NCBI RefSeq assembly: GCF_000482325.1
Contig: NZ_KI535295.1
Coordinates: 917,060-981,059 of the forward strand
Length of the DNA stretch: 64,000 nt
Source of the DNA: Bacillus sp. UNC438CL73TsuS30
GTDB taxonomy: Bacteria; Bacillota; Bacilli; Bacillales; Cytobacillaceae
Direction of reading: 5' to 3'
This document shows, piece after piece, positions 8,785-16,423 of this stretch. The number at the start of each line of letters is the position of its first letter. The first letter of the stretch is position 1. The position numbers were made by a program, and so were the translations under genes. Under the pieces are notes generated by a model. It did not search any database. It was not told the origin of the DNA and saw nothing but the letters and a program-made list of their open reading frames with translations.

Positions 8785-9306
8785 TTAATCGCAATGTGAT
8801 TTTTCCGAAAACCACCGGAGTGCTTGCTGTTCCATTTCCTTCATGAATCCCCTTTTGGCCGCGCTATACTCTCTGGTATGCTCGAAACGTTGGGCCAACT
8901 CTTCTTTGAAACGACTGTATTTGGCTGCTTCTTCATGATGAGACCTCAGGTAATCGCGAAAAATTAAATGTCGTTCAATTTGAGGGTTTTCGAATTGGTA
9001 AAAGTGGATATGATGCGTCCTGTTCTCCCCGCCTTTTCGGAATAATCTCCTCCCTGAAATTCCCCATTCCCCAGCAACATCATAACCTAAAGAATCCATT
9101 TTATCGTTGAATAAATCAATTTTTTCAATATCCTTTACAATACACATCATATCGATCACAGGTTTTGCCTTCATGCCTTGCACGGAGGTGCTTCCAAAAT
9201 GTTCAAATGTAATGATCTGATCCAAAAAAATAGTTTTTAGCAATTCAGCCTCCGATTGAAACATTTCTACCCAGTTTTCACTAAAGTCTGAAAGTCGAAT
9301 TTTCAT
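8785..9306 (-). CDS. GrpB family protein (UPF0157, nucleotidyltransferase fold)
   Basis: A 173-residue GrpB-family protein. Family hallmarks are the EHFGSTSVQGMKAKPVIDMM segment, the nucleotidyltransferase-like core with GSTS and a paired-acid IDM, and a THHIHFYQF histidine stretch. Members occur alone or fused to dephospho-CoA kinase; the biochemical role is poorly known. I placed the start at ATG 9306 because AGGGGGA lies 6 bases ahead. The longer reading to 9369 would overlap the upstream glycosylase gene. The gene probably shares a transcript with alkA, whose stop is 28 bases upstream. Confidence 0.88.
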   Translation of the reverse strand: MKIRLSDFSENWVEMFQSEAELLKTIFLDQIITFEHFGSTSVQGMKAKPVIDMMCIVKDIEKIDLFNDKMDSLGYDVAGEWGISGRRLFRKGGENRTHHIHFYQFENPQIERHLIFRDYLRSHHEEAAKYSRFKEELAQRFEHTREYSAAKRGFMKEMEQQALRWFSEKSHCD

Positions 9307-9334
9307 CTGGTTTCCCCCTTTTGTGATCCTATCT

Positions 9335-10252
9335 TTAATATAGAACCCTCCATAAATAGAAAGTTGCATAGGCCTCCCAGCCGCCCCAGTTCGCAGCTAT
9401 ATGTGAAATTTCATCTTTTGTTGGTTTTTTATCCGTTCCCAATATATGTTTAATCGCATTATGCAGTCCGACATCATCAATTGGAAAAGCCTCAGGAAAC
9501 CGTAAACAGCGCATCAGGACATAATTGGCCGTCCATGGCCCAATCCCGCGAATGCTAACTAACATTTTTTCCGCTCCTTTTAAATTTCCAGCCTCCAATA
9601 AAATTTCTTTTGTTAATTTTCCCTTTACCATTAAATTGGCTACTTCCATCAAATACTCGCATTTCTTAACGGTCATTCTTAACGCAACTAAATCCTCTAC
9701 ATGTAAATCGGCAATATCGGAAGGTTTAGGGAATATCCAATAGGATTCACCCTCAAATTCCACACACTGCCCAAATTTTTCAACGAGTCGCCTTTTTAAA
9801 GTATAAGCAAAAGTCAAATTAATTTGCTGGCCAAGGATGCCCCAGCAAAGCGCCTCAAAAAGATCAGGAATCCCCATAATCCGTAATCCATAAAACGAAT
9901 CGACTGTTCCTTTTAACAAGGAATCTTTTTTTGCCATTCCATAAAACGGTACCAAATCTCTCTCCAAATCAAACCACTCCCACACATAGTAGGCTACAGC
10001 CGTTCGGGTCAATTTACTTGGAGGGGATGAATTTCCCAAAAAACGGATAACTAAATTATCTTCTGAATCGGCATGTATTTCAATAATGGGAATCTCCTGT
10101 CCAACCGATATAGCCTTATAGATCCGTTCGTCCTTTATCATATACATACATTCAATCGAGGATCGCGTTAAGTAATTTAGATTTTCTTTAAAATTAAATT
10201 CCTTTGGAGTAAACAAGGTTAGTTCATTCTCATGGTCTTGCCAATTAATCAA
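9335..10252 (-). CDS. alkA: DNA-3-methyladenine glycosylase II (AlkA-type, HhH-GPD)
   Basis: A 305-residue base-excision glycosylase that removes alkylated purines from DNA. The helix-hairpin-helix and GPD region is clear: MLVSIRGIGPWTANYVLMRC, followed by the catalytic aspartate in FPIDDVGLHNA. The N-terminal half matches the AlkA N-terminal domain in size. The start is TTG at 10252, with AGGAGG 8 bases ahead. The gene is divergent from adaA across 134 bases, the same arrangement as alkA-adaAB in Bacillus subtilis, so a shared AdaA-controlled regulatory region is expected. Confidence 0.95.
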   Translation of the reverse strand: MINWQDHENELTLFTPKEFNFKENLNYLTRSSIECMYMIKDERIYKAISVGQEIPIIEIHADSEDNLVIRFLGNSSPPSKLTRTAVAYYVWEWFDLERDLVPFYGMAKKDSLLKGTVDSFYGLRIMGIPDLFEALCWGILGQQINLTFAYTLKRRLVEKFGQCVEFEGESYWIFPKPSDIADLHVEDLVALRMTVKKCEYLMEVANLMVKGKLTKEILLEAGNLKGAEKMLVSIRGIGPWTANYVLMRCLRFPEAFPIDDVGLHNAIKHILGTDKKPTKDEISHIAANWGGWEAYATFYLWRVLY

Positions 10253-10361
10253 AGTAAAACCTCCTATTTTTAAATAGTCCCTATTCTATTTTTAACATAA
10301 AAATGATTTCGATATCTTGCTATTACATATTAAAATCTGTAAATTTGTCTCTCAGAGAAGG

Positions 10362-10367
10362 TATACT
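10362..10367 (+). promoter_or_regulatory. Possible -10 element of the adaA promoter
   Basis: TATACT lies 20 bases ahead of the adaA start codon. No good -35 sits at the right distance, as expected if methylated AdaA activates the promoter. Confidence 0.35.
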
Positions 10368-10386
10368 ATTTTCAGAGGTGATGGAA

Positions 10387-10974
10387 ATGAAAATTGGGAA
10401 AGGAACTGAAGAACTGACTGAAGAAAAATGGCAGGCGATTCTACTTAATGATGCCAATTACAATCAGCAATTTTTCTATGCAGTGAAGAGTACGGGTATT
10501 TTTTGCAAGCCATCGTGCAAATCAAGACCGCCGAAAAAGGAAAATGTCCTTATTTTTATATATGCGGAGGAGGCCCTGACCGCTCATTTCCGTCCGTGTA
10601 AACGCTGTAAACCAACTGGTGACCGGCTTCCTGATCAGGAATGGGTTGTCCAGATAAAAAACTATATTGATCAAAATTACACTGATAAACTGACACTGGA
10701 AATATTGGCTGATGTTTGTCATGGCAGTCCCTACCATTTGCACCGTACATTTAAGAGAATAACAGGAGTCACCCCAGTAGAGTACATTCAGCAAACAAGG
10801 ATAAATAAAGCCAGAAACTATCTAATCCAGTCAAAAAAAACAATTGCCGAAATTGCCTTATTGGTTGGGTTACCGAATACACCATATTTTATAACATTGT
10901 TTAAAAAGAAAAACGGGCTAACTCCTGTTGAATATCGGAATAAGGAGGTGGGAAAAAGTGAGTTCAAAGAGTAA
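10387..10974 (+). CDS. adaA: Methylphosphotriester-DNA methyltransferase and AraC-type activator AdaA
   Basis: The 195-residue protein has an N-terminal Ada zinc domain with four cysteines at residues 40, 44, 71 and 74 (CKPSC...CKRC), the first being the methyl acceptor in the family. Two AraC-type helix-turn-helix units follow, ending TPYFITLFKKKNGLTPVEYR. It takes methyl groups from DNA phosphotriesters and then activates ada-regulon promoters. I preferred ATG at 10387, since AGAGGTGAT lies just ahead; ATG at 10381 is also possible. It overlaps adaB by 17 bases. Confidence 0.95.
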   Translation: MKIGKGTEELTEEKWQAILLNDANYNQQFFYAVKSTGIFCKPSCKSRPPKKENVLIFIYAEEALTAHFRPCKRCKPTGDRLPDQEWVVQIKNYIDQNYTDKLTLEILADVCHGSPYHLHRTFKRITGVTPVEYIQQTRINKARNYLIQSKKTIAEIALLVGLPNTPYFITLFKKKNGLTPVEYRNKEVGKSEFKE

Positions 10975-11491
10975 ACCGACAATTTATTGGACATTAATGG
11001 AGGATAATGGATGGACCCTCTATATAGCAGCAACCCAAAAAGGGCTTTGTTTTGTAGGTTCAAAAAATCAACCGTTTGAAGAGCTATCCACTTGGGCGGA
11101 TAAACGATATCCCGGCAGCACGTTTATCCGCGATGATGAAAAATTACACCCATATGTAGTGGAAATAACGGAGTATTTGCATGGATACCGTAAAGAATTT
11201 ACTGTACCAATGGATTATCATGGAACACCATTTCAGGTCACTGTCTGGAAAGCCCTTTGTGACATTCCCTTTGGGGAAACTAGGACCTATTCAGATATTG
11301 CAAAACATATCCAAAAACCAGCTGCAGTTAGAGCTGTGGGTACCGCAATTGGCGCTAATCCGGTGCTGATTACCGTTCCATGTCATCGAGTCATTGGAAA
11401 AAATGGTTCACTAACCGGGTACCGTGGTGGATTGGAAATGAAAAAACATCTGCTTACGATTGAACGAGAGGGCAGGGAAAAAATAAAATGA
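10958..11491 (+). CDS. adaB: Methylated-DNA-[protein]-cysteine S-methyltransferase AdaB
   Basis: The 177-residue protein removes O6-methyl groups from guanine by suicidal transfer to Cys142 in its TVPCHRVIG motif. The preceding winged-helix part (FQVTVWKALCDIPFGETRTYSDIA) is standard for the family. The start is GTG at 10958, set by AAGGAGGTG at 10942-10950. It overlaps adaA at its start and the oxygenase gene at its end by 4 bases, so the genes form one translationally coupled operon. Confidence 0.95.
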   Translation: MSSKSKPTIYWTLMEDNGWTLYIAATQKGLCFVGSKNQPFEELSTWADKRYPGSTFIRDDEKLHPYVVEITEYLHGYRKEFTVPMDYHGTPFQVTVWKALCDIPFGETRTYSDIAKHIQKPAAVRAVGTAIGANPVLITVPCHRVIGKNGSLTGYRGGLEMKKHLLTIEREGREKIK

Positions 11492-12195
11492 GTATCAAAA
11501 ATCGAATTTTGGGATTAAATTGGGGAAATATTCAAACTGAACTGGAGGAGAATGGTTACGCACACCTGCCTGTGATACTGGAAAAAGATGAATGTAATGA
11601 CATAGTGAATACCTATTATCAAGAAAACTGTTTTCGCAGCACAATTAATATGGCCAGATACAAGTTCGGAGTTGGGGAGTATAAATATTATCAAGCCCCA
11701 TTGCCGGACCAACTCCAACAACTTAGAGAAGGTTTTTACCCGGAACTTGCCAAAACAGCAAACCGCTGGAATGAACACCTAAGGCGTGATGCTAATTATC
11801 CTCCGTCACTTGACAACTTTCTTGAAAAATGTCACCAACAGGGTCAGCTTCGCTCCACACCATTGATATTAAAATATGAATCCGGTGGTTACAACTGTCT
11901 TCATCAGGATTTATACGGTGATGTCTTTTTTCCTTTCCAAGTCGTATTTGCCTTGAATCAAAAAGAGTTAGATTATACTGGCGGAGAGTTTCTGTTAGTG
12001 GAGCAGCGTCCGAGAGCGCAAAGCCGAGGCCATGTTATAACCTTCGAACAAGGTGCGGGACTAATTTTTCCAACAAACTACCGACCTGTATTGGGAACAA
12101 AGGGGTATTATCGAACAACCTTAAAGCACGGAGTCAGTACAATTATATCGGGAACAAGATATACATTGGGGATTATTTTTCATGACGCGAAGTGA
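11488..12195 (+). CDS. 2OG-Fe(II) oxygenase in the ada operon
   Basis: A 235-residue double-stranded beta-helix dioxygenase. The iron-binding triad is visible as H139 and D141 (CLHQDLYG) and H214 (LKHGVSTI), with R224 ten residues on as the likely 2-oxoglutarate contact. It belongs to an uncharacterised bacterial 2OG oxygenase group (COG3826-like, from memory), not to classical AlkB by sequence. Its start overlaps adaB by 4 bases and its end overlaps the radical SAM gene by 14, so it should be made with Ada proteins. A role in oxidative removal of alkyl damage or in modifying a repair protein is inference. Confidence 0.85.
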   Translation: MSIKNRILGLNWGNIQTELEENGYAHLPVILEKDECNDIVNTYYQENCFRSTINMARYKFGVGEYKYYQAPLPDQLQQLREGFYPELAKTANRWNEHLRRDANYPPSLDNFLEKCHQQGQLRSTPLILKYESGGYNCLHQDLYGDVFFPFQVVFALNQKELDYTGGEFLLVEQRPRAQSRGHVITFEQGAGLIFPTNYRPVLGTKGYYRTTLKHGVSTIISGTRYTLGIIFHDAK

Positions 12196-13006
12196 GCTTT
12201 CTTTTAAAAATCCGAAAACGCTGTTAAACAAGGGGACGGGGTATCTTAGTGGATATACGCATTCCCTGAATCCATATACAGGCTGTTCCTTTGCATGTTC
12301 CTATTGTTATGTCCGGCAAATGCCGGTTTCGCTTTTTCGAAAAAAAGAATGGGGTACATGGGTGGATATCAAGCAGGGTGCTGCCGATTTACTTCTTAAA
12401 GAACTAAGAAGAGAAAAGGGTAAAGGAAGGGTTACGATCTTCATGTCCTCGGCCACTGACCCCTATCAGCCGATTGAGTATAAGGAAAAAATAACGAGAT
12501 CCTTACTGGAAGTCCTAGCCTATGAACCGCCTGAATTTTTACTGGTGCAAACAAGGAGTCCGCTTGTTTGCAGAGATATAGACCTTCTACTTCAATTAGA
12601 AGACAGAGTACGGGTCAGTATGACGATTGAAACAGATTTAGAAGAGATTCGTAAACATTTTACACCTTATGCTCCGCCGATTAGTGCAAGATTAAAAACA
12701 CTTGCGCAACTAAAAGATGCAGGGGTTCCAATACAGGCAACAATTGCACCGGTTTTACCAAGCAGTGAAGGGTTTCCAGAAAAATTAAAATCATTAGTCA
12801 ATCGGGTTTGTATCGATGATTTTTTTATGGGAGACGGCAGCGGAGGAAAACGGACGAAGCGGCTGGGGATTGAGCAGATTTATGAGAATTTGGGTTTAAC
12901 AGAATGGTACGGACCAGCAGCATTTCGGTTGGTATATGAAAGGTTAAAGCCACTATTTTCTGAAGATCAGATTTTAATCAGTCAGAAAGGTTTTGAACCA
13001 TACTGA
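12182..13006 (+). CDS. Radical SAM protein related to spore photoproduct lyase
   Basis: The 274-residue protein has a radical SAM cluster motif C-x3-C-x2-C at residues 35, 39 and 42 (GCSFACSYCY), preceded by GYTHSLNPYTG, which is typical of the SplB-like/Rv2578c group. FMSSATDPYQPIE and MTIETD are further SAM-domain segments. It should cleave S-adenosylmethionine to form a 5'-deoxyadenosyl radical; the substrate is unknown. The start lies inside the oxygenase gene (14-base overlap) with only a weak ribosome binding site, implying translational coupling. A DNA-lesion substrate is an inference from operon context. Confidence 0.87.
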   Translation: MTRSELSFKNPKTLLNKGTGYLSGYTHSLNPYTGCSFACSYCYVRQMPVSLFRKKEWGTWVDIKQGAADLLLKELRREKGKGRVTIFMSSATDPYQPIEYKEKITRSLLEVLAYEPPEFLLVQTRSPLVCRDIDLLLQLEDRVRVSMTIETDLEEIRKHFTPYAPPISARLKTLAQLKDAGVPIQATIAPVLPSSEGFPEKLKSLVNRVCIDDFFMGDGSGGKRTKRLGIEQIYENLGLTEWYGPAAFRLVYERLKPLFSEDQILISQKGFEPY

Positions 13007-13049
13007 AAATGGGACACTATGATGTACTACATATTATGGAGGGAACCTA

Positions 13050-13628
13050 ATGACAGATTTCTGTCCATCACTCTGGCCGGAGGAACCAACTCCTGAACAT
13101 CTAAAGGATTGCGGAGAATGCGGACTTATACAGCATGGTACCCGAATGGTCTGGGGAGAAGGGAATCCTGATGCTCCGATTATGGTCATTCTCGATAACC
13201 CGGGAGCCCGCGAGGATCGGGAAGGAACACCCTTTGTTTGCGGGACAAGGCAAGCATTACAAGCGGCAGTGCATCAGGTTGGCTTGGACAAAGATGACTT
13301 GTATATTACGTATATTTTAAAAAGAAAACCAGTACGTGCTTATGATAAAGAACAAACTCGCGAAGTCTGTATGGGTCACTTAAAAAAGCAGCTCCAAGTA
13401 AAACAACCTTCTTTTATTGTGTGTTTAGGAAATGTTGCAGTTCAATCTTTTTTTCAAGATCCTGAAGTAGATGTAAAAAGCTTACGGGGCAAGATGCATC
13501 AAGTTGAAGGATTTCAAACAGCCGTAGGGTACCATCCGTTAGCAGTAAGACGCCGCCCAAACCTTTGGACCATGTTTATTGAGGATTGGACTTTTATCGC
13601 TGACCAGTATCGAAGAATTGAGTTGTGA
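13050..13628 (+). CDS. Uracil-DNA glycosylase superfamily protein (family 4-like, Fe-S)
   Basis: A 192-residue protein with the four cysteines expected for the Fe-S cluster of family 4 enzymes: C21-x2-C24, then C107-x17-C125. The active-site segment reads ILDNPGAREDREGTPFVC, a variant of the usual GExPG motif, and the second motif is GYHPLAVRR in place of HPS. These changes suggest a distinct subfamily or altered substrate range. It follows the radical SAM gene by 43 bases with its own ribosome binding site (GGAGGG), and may be the last gene of the ada operon. Confidence 0.82.
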   Translation: MTDFCPSLWPEEPTPEHLKDCGECGLIQHGTRMVWGEGNPDAPIMVILDNPGAREDREGTPFVCGTRQALQAAVHQVGLDKDDLYITYILKRKPVRAYDKEQTREVCMGHLKKQLQVKQPSFIVCLGNVAVQSFFQDPEVDVKSLRGKMHQVEGFQTAVGYHPLAVRRRPNLWTMFIEDWTFIADQYRRIEL

Positions 13629-13772
13629 ATATTTTGCAACTCTTTTTTGCATTTCAAATCAGACTCATTAAATAGATTGAATTATAAAAATTAAATCAAA
13701 TCTGGTGGATTAAAACATAAAATAAATTACTTACCCCGTATCTTTTTAGCTCCCTTGAAACGTTTAAAGGAT

Positions 13773-14473
13773 AGAGAGTGCTAAAGGAGTGAACACAATG
13801 TTAAACCGGTTAAATTCGTGTCCTGCAGAAAATAAAGAAGAGTCTATATGGCTTGAATATTATCCTAAACTTCAGCGGTATTGCCACTTTCTTGCCCAAA
13901 ATCAATGGGATGGTGACGATATTGTCCAAGAGACCATTTTGAAAGCATTAAAGCATTACACCCATAATGAAACATTGTCTTCTGCTTTATTAAATAAGAT
14001 TGCTTACAATTATTGGATTGACCAGATTCGTAAAAGGAAAAATGAATCGATTGAGGCAGAGGTCGAGCTTAATAACGAAGAGGCAAGGAGTCAGTTAGAC
14101 AATATCATGGCTACTGTCGACATCATGCTAAGACAGTTTACTCCGAAGCAGGCAGTCATTTTTTTGCTTAAGGAAGGTTTTCAATATCAGCTCAAGGAAA
14201 TTGCTGATCTTTTAAATACCACCGAAATGGCTGTGAAAGCGAATCTTCATCGGTCAAAGCAGCGCTTAGAAAAAGCGAAAGTAGAGGATTCAGCAGAAAA
14301 ATATTGGGATGAAGAGGAGCGCAAGGTGCTTTCAGAGCTGTTTTATGAAGCTTTGAAGCTTCAAGATCCAACTGTTCTAATTGAAACGGTTCCTCAAATA
14401 AAAAGTGTTGTTGATTCGCCTAAACTTGTTTCTTTGCCATTAGAACAAACTCATTCTCCTTTAAGCACTCTCT
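13773..14473. repeat. Inverted repeat pairing the sigma gene's ribosome binding site with its own 3' end
   Basis: The left arm at 13773-13789 reads AGAGAGTGCTAAAGGAG and includes the AAAGGAG ribosome binding site. The right arm at 14456-14473 is CTCCTTTAAGCACTCTCT, whose complement is identical except for one extra T. The arms flank the sigma-factor coding region, 666 bases apart. Confidence 0.7.
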
Positions 14474-14487
14474 GTATGGCTGCTTAG
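13798..14487 (+). CDS. ECF-like sigma-70 family RNA polymerase sigma factor
   Basis: A 229-residue sigma factor. Region 2 is recognised by WDGDDIVQETILKALKHY and region 4 by QAVIFLLKEGFQYQLKEIADLLNTTEMAVKANLHRSKQRL. A C-terminal extension of about 60 residues after region 4 has no known motif. I chose ATG at 13798, with AAAGGAG 8 bases ahead. No anti-sigma gene is adjacent. A TGAAAC at 13756-13761 could be an ECF-type -35, but I see no convincing -10. It lies 28 bases before clpP, so the two are probably co-transcribed. Confidence 0.85.
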   Translation: MLNRLNSCPAENKEESIWLEYYPKLQRYCHFLAQNQWDGDDIVQETILKALKHYTHNETLSSALLNKIAYNYWIDQIRKRKNESIEAEVELNNEEARSQLDNIMATVDIMLRQFTPKQAVIFLLKEGFQYQLKEIADLLNTTEMAVKANLHRSKQRLEKAKVEDSAEKYWDEEERKVLSELFYEALKLQDPTVLIETVPQIKSVVDSPKLVSLPLEQTHSPLSTLCMAA

Positions 14488-14515
14488 CCAATTACGCCTT
14501 TAAGGAGGAGTTTAT

Positions 14516-15097
14516 ATGAGTACGATTCCATATGTAATAGAACAATCCAACCGTGGGGAACGGTCCTATGATATTTATTCACGCTTGCTAAAGGATCGAA
14601 TTATCATCATTGGTGATGAGATTAATGATCAAGTTGCTAACAGTGTAGTAGCACAATTATTATTTTTAGCAGCTGATGCTCCTGATAAAGAAATTTCTCT
14701 TTATATTAACAGTCCCGGCGGTTCGACTTCAGCTGGATTTGCGATTTTTGATACGATGCAATATATTAAACCAGATATTCGGACGATTTGCACAGGAATG
14801 GCAGCGTCGTTTGGAGCGATGCTGTTGCTTGCGGGCACGAAGGGAAAACGGTATGCACTCCCGAATAGTGAGATCATGATTCATCAGCCCCTTGGAGGTG
14901 CACGGGGGCAAGCCACTGAAATCGAGATTTCCGCACGCCGCATTTTGAAATTAAGGGAGCATGTGAATCAAATTATTTCGGATCGTACCGGTCAGCCGGT
15001 TGAAAAAGTAGCTAGGGATACGGACCGCGACTTTTTTATGAGCGCCGAGGAAGCAAAAGAATACGGGATCATTGATGAGATTCTTTATCCGAAATGA
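14516..15097 (+). CDS. clpP: ClpP protease subunit, paralogue
   Basis: The 193-residue peptidase has the complete catalytic triad at Ser98 (GMAASFG), His123 (MIHQP) and Asp172. It differs from the housekeeping Bacillus ClpP by small changes, for example Phe for Met next to the catalytic serine and [10 protein letters not shown] for the usual GSITAGMAIY, so it is probably a second ClpP. ClpP forms a double heptamer fed by Clp ATPases. It lies directly downstream of an ECF-like sigma gene with AAGGAGGAG ahead of its start, and ends at a strong terminator. Confidence 0.93.
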   Translation: MSTIPYVIEQSNRGERSYDIYSRLLKDRIIIIGDEINDQVANSVVAQLLFLAADAPDKEISLYINSPGGSTSAGFAIFDTMQYIKPDIRTICTGMAASFGAMLLLAGTKGKRYALPNSEIMIHQPLGGARGQATEIEISARRILKLREHVNQIISDRTGQPVEKVARDTDRDFFMSAEEAKEYGIIDEILYPK

Positions 15098-15103
15098 TGA
15101 TAC

Positions 15104-15137
15104 AAAAATGCCTAGATTTTTTAATCTAGGCATTTTT
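15104..15137. terminator. Bidirectional terminator after clpP
   Basis: A perfect 15-bp stem, AAAAATGCCTAGATT with AATCTAGGCATTTTT, separates clpP from the convergent acetyltransferase gene. Confidence 0.92.
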
Positions 15138-15158
15138 TACTTTTCAATTTTTTTGAAT

Positions 15159-15941
15159 TCAATCTCGTAATTCCGCAATACTCTTTCCACCCAAATATGC
15201 ATGTCCCGTTTTCAATTTCGTAACCGTTTGAAATCCATACTTTTGATACACTTTCTCCACCTTTTCATTGATCGGAAACACCCAAAGGTTTTCTAGTCCC
15301 TTTTCAGTAACCTCCACCTGAATATAGTGAATAAGTTCACCAATTAAGCCTTTGCCTCGAAACTTTTCTAATGTAGCAACACTTTCCATACGGGCCTGAT
15401 TTCCACTTACAAAAATACAAGCCGTTGAGCAAGCTGACCCATTATAACGGAGTAAATAATGATCAAAATTAGGATGATTAAATTCTACTTCAAACGCTTT
15501 CTCCCTAACTGCTTTGCCACCAAATTCCTTAATGCTGCATTCTATATGTAATGCTTCTAAAAAATTATCTTTTGTTACCAATTCAATCATAACATTTTCA
15601 TTTCTTTCTTTTTCCACTATCTTATGATTCCATAATTGTACAGGACTGCATAATTCCTCAAAGCCAAAATGATTTAGTTTTAAATGGGATATTAAGTTTT
15701 GTTGGGCCTCTATATTATAAATATAGAACCTTGGAATAATATTTCTAGATTGATAAAAACTAATTACTTCATCAATAATTAATTGAGGCTTCTCGCAAAC
15801 TTGATCAATATGAGCATGATTTGCATCATAATAAACAGGTTGATTTTCATTACAAAATAAGGCACCCCAAATGGTGTCTGTACGAGTCGTAAAGGTCTCC
15901 AAATAGGCAAAATCTAACTTGATAATATCTGGTAAATTCAT
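15159..15941 (-). CDS. GNAT family N-acetyltransferase (two-domain size)
   Basis: A 260-residue protein whose C-terminal half is a GNAT fold: the acetyl-CoA loop reads ATLEKFRGKGLIGELI, and VYQKYGFQTV is the usual last strand. The N-terminal half lacks a clear motif and may be a degenerate GNAT repeat. The start is supported by ACGGAGG ahead of ATG. Substrate unknown. It stands alone on the minus strand. Confidence 0.8.
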   Translation of the reverse strand: MNLPDIIKLDFAYLETFTTRTDTIWGALFCNENQPVYYDANHAHIDQVCEKPQLIIDEVISFYQSRNIIPRFYIYNIEAQQNLISHLKLNHFGFEELCSPVQLWNHKIVEKERNENVMIELVTKDNFLEALHIECSIKEFGGKAVREKAFEVEFNHPNFDHYLLRYNGSACSTACIFVSGNQARMESVATLEKFRGKGLIGELIHYIQVEVTEKGLENLWVFPINEKVEKVYQKYGFQTVTKLKTGHAYLGGKSIAELRD

Positions 15942-16065
15942 TTAAAAACCTCCGTTTTAGTATTCCTGATAGTACTAGTTTAACATTTATATGATTTTGA
16001 AAATATCCCATGATTTGTTATTATTATGCAATACGTTTGTCCAATAAACGTTTTCTAATTGGAAT

Positions 16066-16100
16066 AAACACAGGTAGTTCCCAAGAGACTACCTGTGTTT
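16066..16100 (-). terminator. Perfect 13-bp inverted repeat after the His/Tyr repeat gene
   Basis: AAACACAGGTAGT pairs with ACTACCTGTGTTT across a 9-base loop, just downstream of the minus-strand repeat gene. The T run is short. Confidence 0.65.
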
Positions 16101-16112
16101 TGCTGCTCATAA

Positions 16113-16394
16113 TCATTTTTCACGGTTGCCAGGATTGAAGGTACCATGCCCATGATGGACCCCATATCCAGGATAGTAACCAGTATGCCCGTGATGATAC
16201 CCATACCCAGGATAATAACTACCATGCCCGTGATGATATCCATACCCAGGATAATAGCCGCCATGGCCATGATGATAACCTTGTCCAGGGTAATAGCCCC
16301 CATGCCCATGATGATAACCTGTACCAGGATAATAGCCCCCATGCCCGTGGTGATAGGCAGAGCCGCCAAAATTTCGAGAATTTTGTTTATCCAA
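16113..16394 (-). CDS. His/Gly/Tyr-rich tandem-repeat protein, probable spore coat protein
   Basis: A 93-residue protein made almost wholly of six 13-residue repeats of the form GYHHGHGGYYPGY (residues 13-90), with short unique ends. The composition recalls the Bacillus subtilis coat protein YeeK, which is also rich in Gly, His and Tyr; this is a resemblance of composition, not proven homology. The start is TTG at 16394, with AAGGAGG 8 bases ahead. A sigma-K-like promoter upstream supports late mother-cell expression. The histidines could bind metal and the tyrosines could be cross-linked (inference). Confidence 0.75.
   Translation of the reverse strand: MDKQNSRNFGGSAYHHGHGGYYPGTGYHHGHGGYYPGQGYHHGHGGYYPGYGYHHGHGSYYPGYGYHHGHTGYYPGYGVHHGHGTFNPGNREK
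16125..16358. repeat. Six tandem 39-bp coding repeats
   Basis: Six in-frame 39-base units encode the GYHHGH-GYYPG repeats. The outermost units are the most diverged, as is usual in arrays that expand and contract by recombination. Confidence 0.9.
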
Positions 16395-16423
16395 ATTTGT
16401 TTGCCTCCTTATTTCCTTTCAAA

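Noticed and set aside
9307-9369. The longer GrpB reading starting at 9369
   Set aside because: It would overlap alkA by 35 bases and lacks a ribosome site; the ATG at 9306 has a strong one and fits the family start.
13741-13790. An ECF autoregulatory promoter for the sigma gene
   Set aside because: TGAAAC at 13756 fits an ECF -35, but no CGTC-like -10 lies at the right distance, so I left it out of the feature list.
16125-16358. Regular 39-base repeats that could suggest a CRISPR or satellite
   Set aside because: The units are contiguous, without spacers, and in frame inside a small gene with ribosome site and promoter; they code for a protein repeat.
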